From: Channallabes apus
Lineage: Eukaryota > Chordata > Actinopteri > Siluriformes > Clariidae
DNA: 64,000 nt
Assembly (NCBI GenBank): GCA_030522415.1
Contig: CM060104.1
Span: forward strand, 12,973,229-13,037,228
Reading direction: 5' to 3'
The translations under genes were made by a program, and so were the position numbers. The notes beneath the pieces were generated by a model. It was not told the origin of the DNA and did not search any database. It saw only the letters and a list, made by a program, of their open reading frames with translations. Position 1 is the stretch's first letter. Every line of letters begins with the position of its first letter. Of the stretch, positions 59,425 to 64,000 are shown piece by piece.

Positions 59425-61308
59425 GCTCTACGCAGGGGCAAGAGAGGGCAGCGCACCCTTAAATGTCTGCACATGTTAATATATTCCTAAAATGTATATA
59501 TTACAAGTTGATGAACTGATCTGCGGTAGCGATGACGTCACAGTCCGACAGCTTTAGAATGATGTTTGATGTCTGATACAGTACTTTGGGGGAAACAAAG
59601 ACTTAAACTGTTAAGTAATAACATTATTAATAACAAATATGTAATAGTTTTGATATTTGAAAATTTTTTATTTTAATGTAAAAGGACTATAGATAGAGAC
59701 TTATAAGCAGCTGGTGTATCCGGGTTGTTTAATGAACTTTAAGCAAAAAGACAACATGTATTCATCTATTTTATATAAATTACTGTTTTAACTTTGACTA
59801 GTTTTGGAAGAATAAATTGAATTGTTAAAGTCATGTTTTGCGTGTTTTAATTTTGGGGGATTGTTTGGGTATTTAAAAATTGTTTAGTTGAACCAACAAC
59901 TTCAATGGGCAAAAAATGGGACACAACTTTGTTTTAAATAGTCAAAGAGTTGGGCTGAAAATAATAATAATAATTATTGATCATAGAAACAAATGAAACC
60001 AGTTAAACACTTGATTATATGTATTTGTGTTTGTGATTGTGACCCATAATAATTTTTTCTCAGTATAAATAAATGTTTTGGGTTTTAAGAACTCCAAAAG
60101 AGCAACGACAAACTTGGTATTCTCCATTGAGGTTTCTCACCTTCCACTCCTGAGTATGACATGGTGTTAATTACTCTGTGTGTGCGTGTGTGTTTTTGGC
60201 GGGGGGATGGGTGTGTGTGTGTTTTCGGCTGTTCAGCAGTTCTAAACACAAGCACAGTTTTTGTCCTTAACTAAAATACTTCAATACGTTAATAATGAAT
60301 TTATTTTGTTGAATAAGGTAATAAGCGATATTTAAACCAAACCAGTAAGTTAAGTAAGTGTTCCATACATTAAAGTACTGTGTATAACCAAGTGCCCTAG
60401 CAAACACAGTTACAGTACAGTTTACAATACAAACAGAGTGTGTGTGTTGGGGGGATTGGAAGGTGAGTGAGAATACTCATTTACAAGACAAAAGACGGTC
60501 AGAGGCAGCGCCGTTCTAGACCAGACAACACGGGGTGGGGGGAGGGGGGCATCATGTTCGAGCACTGTTTTTACCTGGCCTTACTGTATAGTAACAGTAT
60601 TGTATTTGCTGAATTGTGTTGAGGCACGCAAACCCCCAGACCACAATAATATATAATTATATAATAAAATATCCTTAATCCAGATTTTATCAATGACATA
60701 ACATTTATCTAAGCTGGATGGTCAAATTCTCAAAAACGTTTAACCTAATAGTAAGACTTAACACACTATAACTAAAATATTTACAAAACTGAAAGGTTGT
60801 CTTATGAATAATAAAAAATACAAACTAAATTAAAACAGATGGGCTGTTGAACAGATCATAATATGTTTTATGTTTTCTGATTATAAATGATATATGGGTT
60901 GATTTTAGAAAGGCTAAATCAAATAGATAGTTTTGGTAATGTCAGTCCAGTAACTATACTATGTAAAAGTAATTATAATATGGATTAATTAAGGGCAGGA
61001 CCTAACCTAATGTTAATAATTTACACCATGATAACATTAGTATTCATGTTTTTGTATTTTTGTATTAACATTTTAAATGTTCAAATGAACGTTTCAGAGT
61101 ATATAATTTGTCGTGTCATCTGTGATTGAGACCCATGAGTTAAATTGAAATATTTTTTATAGGTAGTAAGCCAGGTTTTAGTAACCTGCTTTAGTAATGG
61201 GCTCTAAAAGACAATGGAACATTACAGAACGTGCGAGTTGACGCCCATGCACAGATTAAAATGTTCATTTGAATTAAAATGACACACGCATGTCTGTGTG
61301 TGTGTATA

Positions 61309-62907
61309 CAGTGGTGTGAAAAACTATTTGCCCCCTTCCTGATTTCTAATTCTTTTGCATGTTTGTCACACTTAAATGTTTCTGCTCATCAAAAACCGTT
61401 AACTATTAGTCAAAGATAACATAATTGAACACAAAATGCAGTTTTTAAATGAAGGTTTACGTTATTAAGGGAGAAAAAAACTCCTGTGTGAAAAAGTGAT
61501 TGCCCCCCTTGATAAAAAATAACTTAACTGTGGTTTATCACACCTGAGTTCAATTTCTGTAGTCACCCCCAGGCCTGATTACTGCCACACCTGTTTCAAT
61601 CAAGAAATCACTTAAATAGGAGCTACCTGACACAGAGAAGTAGACCAAAAGCACCTCAAAAGCTAGACATCATGCCAAGATCCAAAGAAATTCAGGAACA
61701 AATGAGAACAAAAGTAATTGAGATCTATCAGTCTGGTAAAGGTTATAAAGCCATTTCTAAAGCTTTGGGACTCCAGCGAACCACAGTGAGAGCCATTATC
61801 CACAAATGGCAAAAACATGGAACAGTGGTGAACCTTCCCAGGAGTGGCCAGCCGACCAAAATTACCCCAAGAGCATAGAGACAACTTATCCGAGGCCACA
61901 AAAGACCCCAGGACAACATCTAAAGAACTGCAGTCCTCACTTGCCTCAATTAAGGTCAGTGTTCACGACTCCACCATAAGAAAGAGACTGGGCAAAAACG
62001 ACCTCCATGGCAGATTTCCAAGGCGCAAACCACTTTTAAGCAAAAAGAACATTAAGGCTCGTCTCAATTTTGCTAAAAAACATCTCAATGATTGCCAAGA
62101 CTTTTGGGAACATACCTTGTGGACCGACGAGACAAAAGTTGAACTTTTTGGAAGGTGCGTGTCCCGTTACAACTGGCGTAAAAGTAACACAGCATTTCAG
62201 AAAAAGAACATCATACCAACAGTAAAATATGGTGGTGGTAGTGTGATGGTCTGGGGTTGTTTTGCTGCTTCAGGACCTGGAAGGCTTGCTGTGATAGATG
62301 GAACCATGAATTCTACTGTCTACCAAAAAATCCTGAAGGAGAATGTCCGGCCATCTGTTCGTCAACTCAAGCTGAAGCGATCTTGGGTGCTGCAGCAGGA
62401 CAATGACCCAAAACACACCAGCAAATCCACCTCTGAATGGCTGAAGAAAAACAAAATGAAGACTTTGGAGTGGCCTAGTCAAAGTCCTGACCTGAATCCT
62501 ATTGAGATGTTGTGGCATGACCTTAAAAAGGCGGTTCATGCTAGAAAACCCTCAAATAAAGCTGAATTACAACAATTCTGCAAAGATGAGTGGGCCAAAA
62601 TTCCTCCAGAGCGCTGTAAAAGACTCGTTGCAAGTTATCGCAAACGCTTGATTGAAGTTATTGCTGCTAAGGGTGGCCCAACCAGTTATTAGGTTCAGGG
62701 GGCAATTACTTTTTCACACAGGGCCATGTAGGTTTGGATTTTTTTTCTCCCTAAATAATAAAACCCCTCATTTAAAAACTGCATTTTGTGTTTACTTGTG
62801 TTATCTTTGACTAATAGTTAAATGTGTTTGATGATCAGAAACATTTTGTGTGACAAGCATGCAAAATAATAAGAAATCAGGAGGGGGGCAAATAGTTTTT
62901 CACACCA

Positions 62908-62910
<3 letters not shown>
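61309..62910 (+). mobile_element. Tc1-type transposon, copy c
   Basis: 1,602 bp, flanked by TA at 61,307-61,308 and 62,911-62,912 within a TG/TA repeat. The corresponding site in the left arm (about 53,600-53,625) is empty. Confidence 0.95.
61672..62692 (+). pseudogene. Tc1 transposase, nonsense and frameshift
   Basis: MPRSKEIQEQM at 61,672. At 61,876-61,878 a TAG replaces CAG after ITPRA, and a 2-base deletion follows near 61,893 (tccgaggcc for tccgagaggcc). The rest is open to GGPTSY at 62,692 with [22 protein letters not shown] and [16 protein letters not shown] intact. The catalytic core is complete but cut off from most of the DNA-binding domain. Confidence 0.93.
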
Positions 62911-62949
<39 letters not shown>

Positions 62950-62952
<3 letters not shown>

Positions 62953-63200
62953 CTAAAAAATGCTGGGTTAAAAACAATCTGGGTTACCCAGCTGCTGGGT
63001 AAATATAGGACTAACTAAATGCTGGGTTAATTTAACCCAGCAAGATGGGTTAAATATTCAATCCAAATGCTAGGTCATATTTAACTATAATGCTGGGTTA
63101 ATTCAACCACATAAATGGTTCAAATGTTCTACCCATATGTTTGGGGTTTGTTGGTTCATTTTAACTGGAATGTTGGGTTAACTCTACCTCACAAATAGGT
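62950..63200 (-). repeat. AACCCAGCA motif cluster, mirror copy
   Basis: Inverted copy of 53,345-53,600, following a TA repeat (62,911-62,950) that is longer than in the left arm. Confidence 0.8.
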
Positions 63201-64000
63201 TATTATTATTTTCATGTTTTACAGTGAATCTGTAAAAAAAACACCCATGTCTATTAAACAGTTAAATTATTTTGATATACTTGCCTATTACAAAAAAACA
63301 TACATATATGCAATAAACACCATCCTATTACATGTTCTTAGAAAAAAATATTTATTTTTCAAAAGCACAAGAACAGATAATCAACAGCGACATCATTACT
63401 ATACTATCATTGATAAGGGCGGGATGGAGTAATTGCACAAATAGACTGAGGCAGCTTCTACAGAGCAGGATCTCTCTGTGACTTCAGATATCTTTTCTGA
63501 AGAACAAAACTATCCAGCTATTTTTTTTTTTGGTTTGGTTAGATTAGTTCTGAACTCGCTTCCGTGAAACTATCGCTAAAACAATGTACTGAGCCCTCCT
63601 GAGGATATAAAGCTTTATTATTGTGTTTGAATAAATATTCAGATCTACCACAGCAGGTAATAAACTATGGTGTGTCATAAGCGAAGCAAACACCACGATT
63701 ATGCCTCGTTTCGTTCGACGGGAACGTGGTTCACTTGGCCGCGGTGTATTATAAACCTGTGGAATGTTTCACTGTTTATGCTCACATAAGAGGAACAAAA
63801 GCTCAATGAGGACTAAACCAATGATTTCGGTAACTCCACTGAGTGTAACATCTGCATAGTGACACTGAACATCTTCACTTTTCCGTTTACCTCTGAAAAA
63901 AAAGCTGTATTTTGTTTGTTTATATTTAGAGTTTTTATAACAGTAGAACAAGTACCCGCGCGGACGCACACACATAGACACACACACACAGACACACACA

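Larger units (their letters stand above)
58275..64000 (-). repeat. Right arm of the large palindrome (reaches window end)
   Basis: Begins tctgctccacttcaagc, the exact complement of the left arm's inner end. Continues to the last base in a CA repeat matching 52,505-52,545, so the arm probably extends further. Contains Tc1 copy c and lacks about 200 bp near 59,068. Confidence 0.93.

Noticed and set aside
52520..64000. Treating every frame repeated in both palindrome arms as a conserved gene
   Set aside because: Identity between arms reflects recent duplication of all bases, including introns and microsatellites, not coding constraint.

Overview
The window looks like repeat-dense, non-genic chromosomal DNA from a teleost fish. 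It holds DIRS-type, EnSpm/CACTA, hAT, piggyBac, Tc1, L2-like and RTE-like elements together, plus two decayed retroviral relics, CA/TA/TCTA microsatellites and intact spliceosomal splice sites. I found no convincing single-copy host gene. Every coding segment I can name belongs to a transposable element or an endogenous retrovirus, and nearly all are broken. Species cannot be set from this sequence. Family names rest on motif recognition; no database search was run.

Layout. 1-4.3 kb: old repeats (mariner relic, DIRS-like fragment, a repeat called R1 here). 4.325-12.679 kb: an endogenous retrovirus with two near-identical LTRs, a 6-bp target duplication and a badly decayed gag/pol, inserted in R1. 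13.9-16.4 kb: DIRS-type gag relic carrying a solo LTR. 16.5-26.9 kb: one minus-strand L2-like LINE split by an RTE-like LINE (17.5-20.0 kb) and by a 4.28-kb TIR element (20.66-24.94 kb). That TIR element holds exon-like segments of an unrecognised gene and is itself interrupted by a small LTR retrotransposon with a proline-rich repeat ORF. 26.9-30.4 kb: EnSpm/CACTA remains with repeat R2 inside. 31.4-36.9 kb: two Tc1 copies and a hAT element, the second Tc1 nested in the hAT. 39.6-42.5 kb: 3' LTR and env relic of a second retrovirus on the minus strand. 44.6-47.7 kb: element X, then a second R2 copy carrying a 978-bp hAT-like MITE whose empty site is preserved in the first R2 copy. 49.9-52.0 kb: piggyBac deletion derivative inserted in repeat R3.

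52.5-64.0 kb is a large inverted repeat. Two nearly identical arms flank a 1.26-kb spacer that is a second copy of X, and the right arm runs off the window. The right arm alone carries a third Tc1 and a roughly 200-bp deletion, so the arms have diverged since duplication, or they are two haplotypes joined head to head in the assembly.

Nothing here forms a pathway. The interest lies in order of events: nested insertions with readable target duplications, defective elements that were apparently moved in trans, empty-site/filled-site pairs inside one window, and the palindrome.
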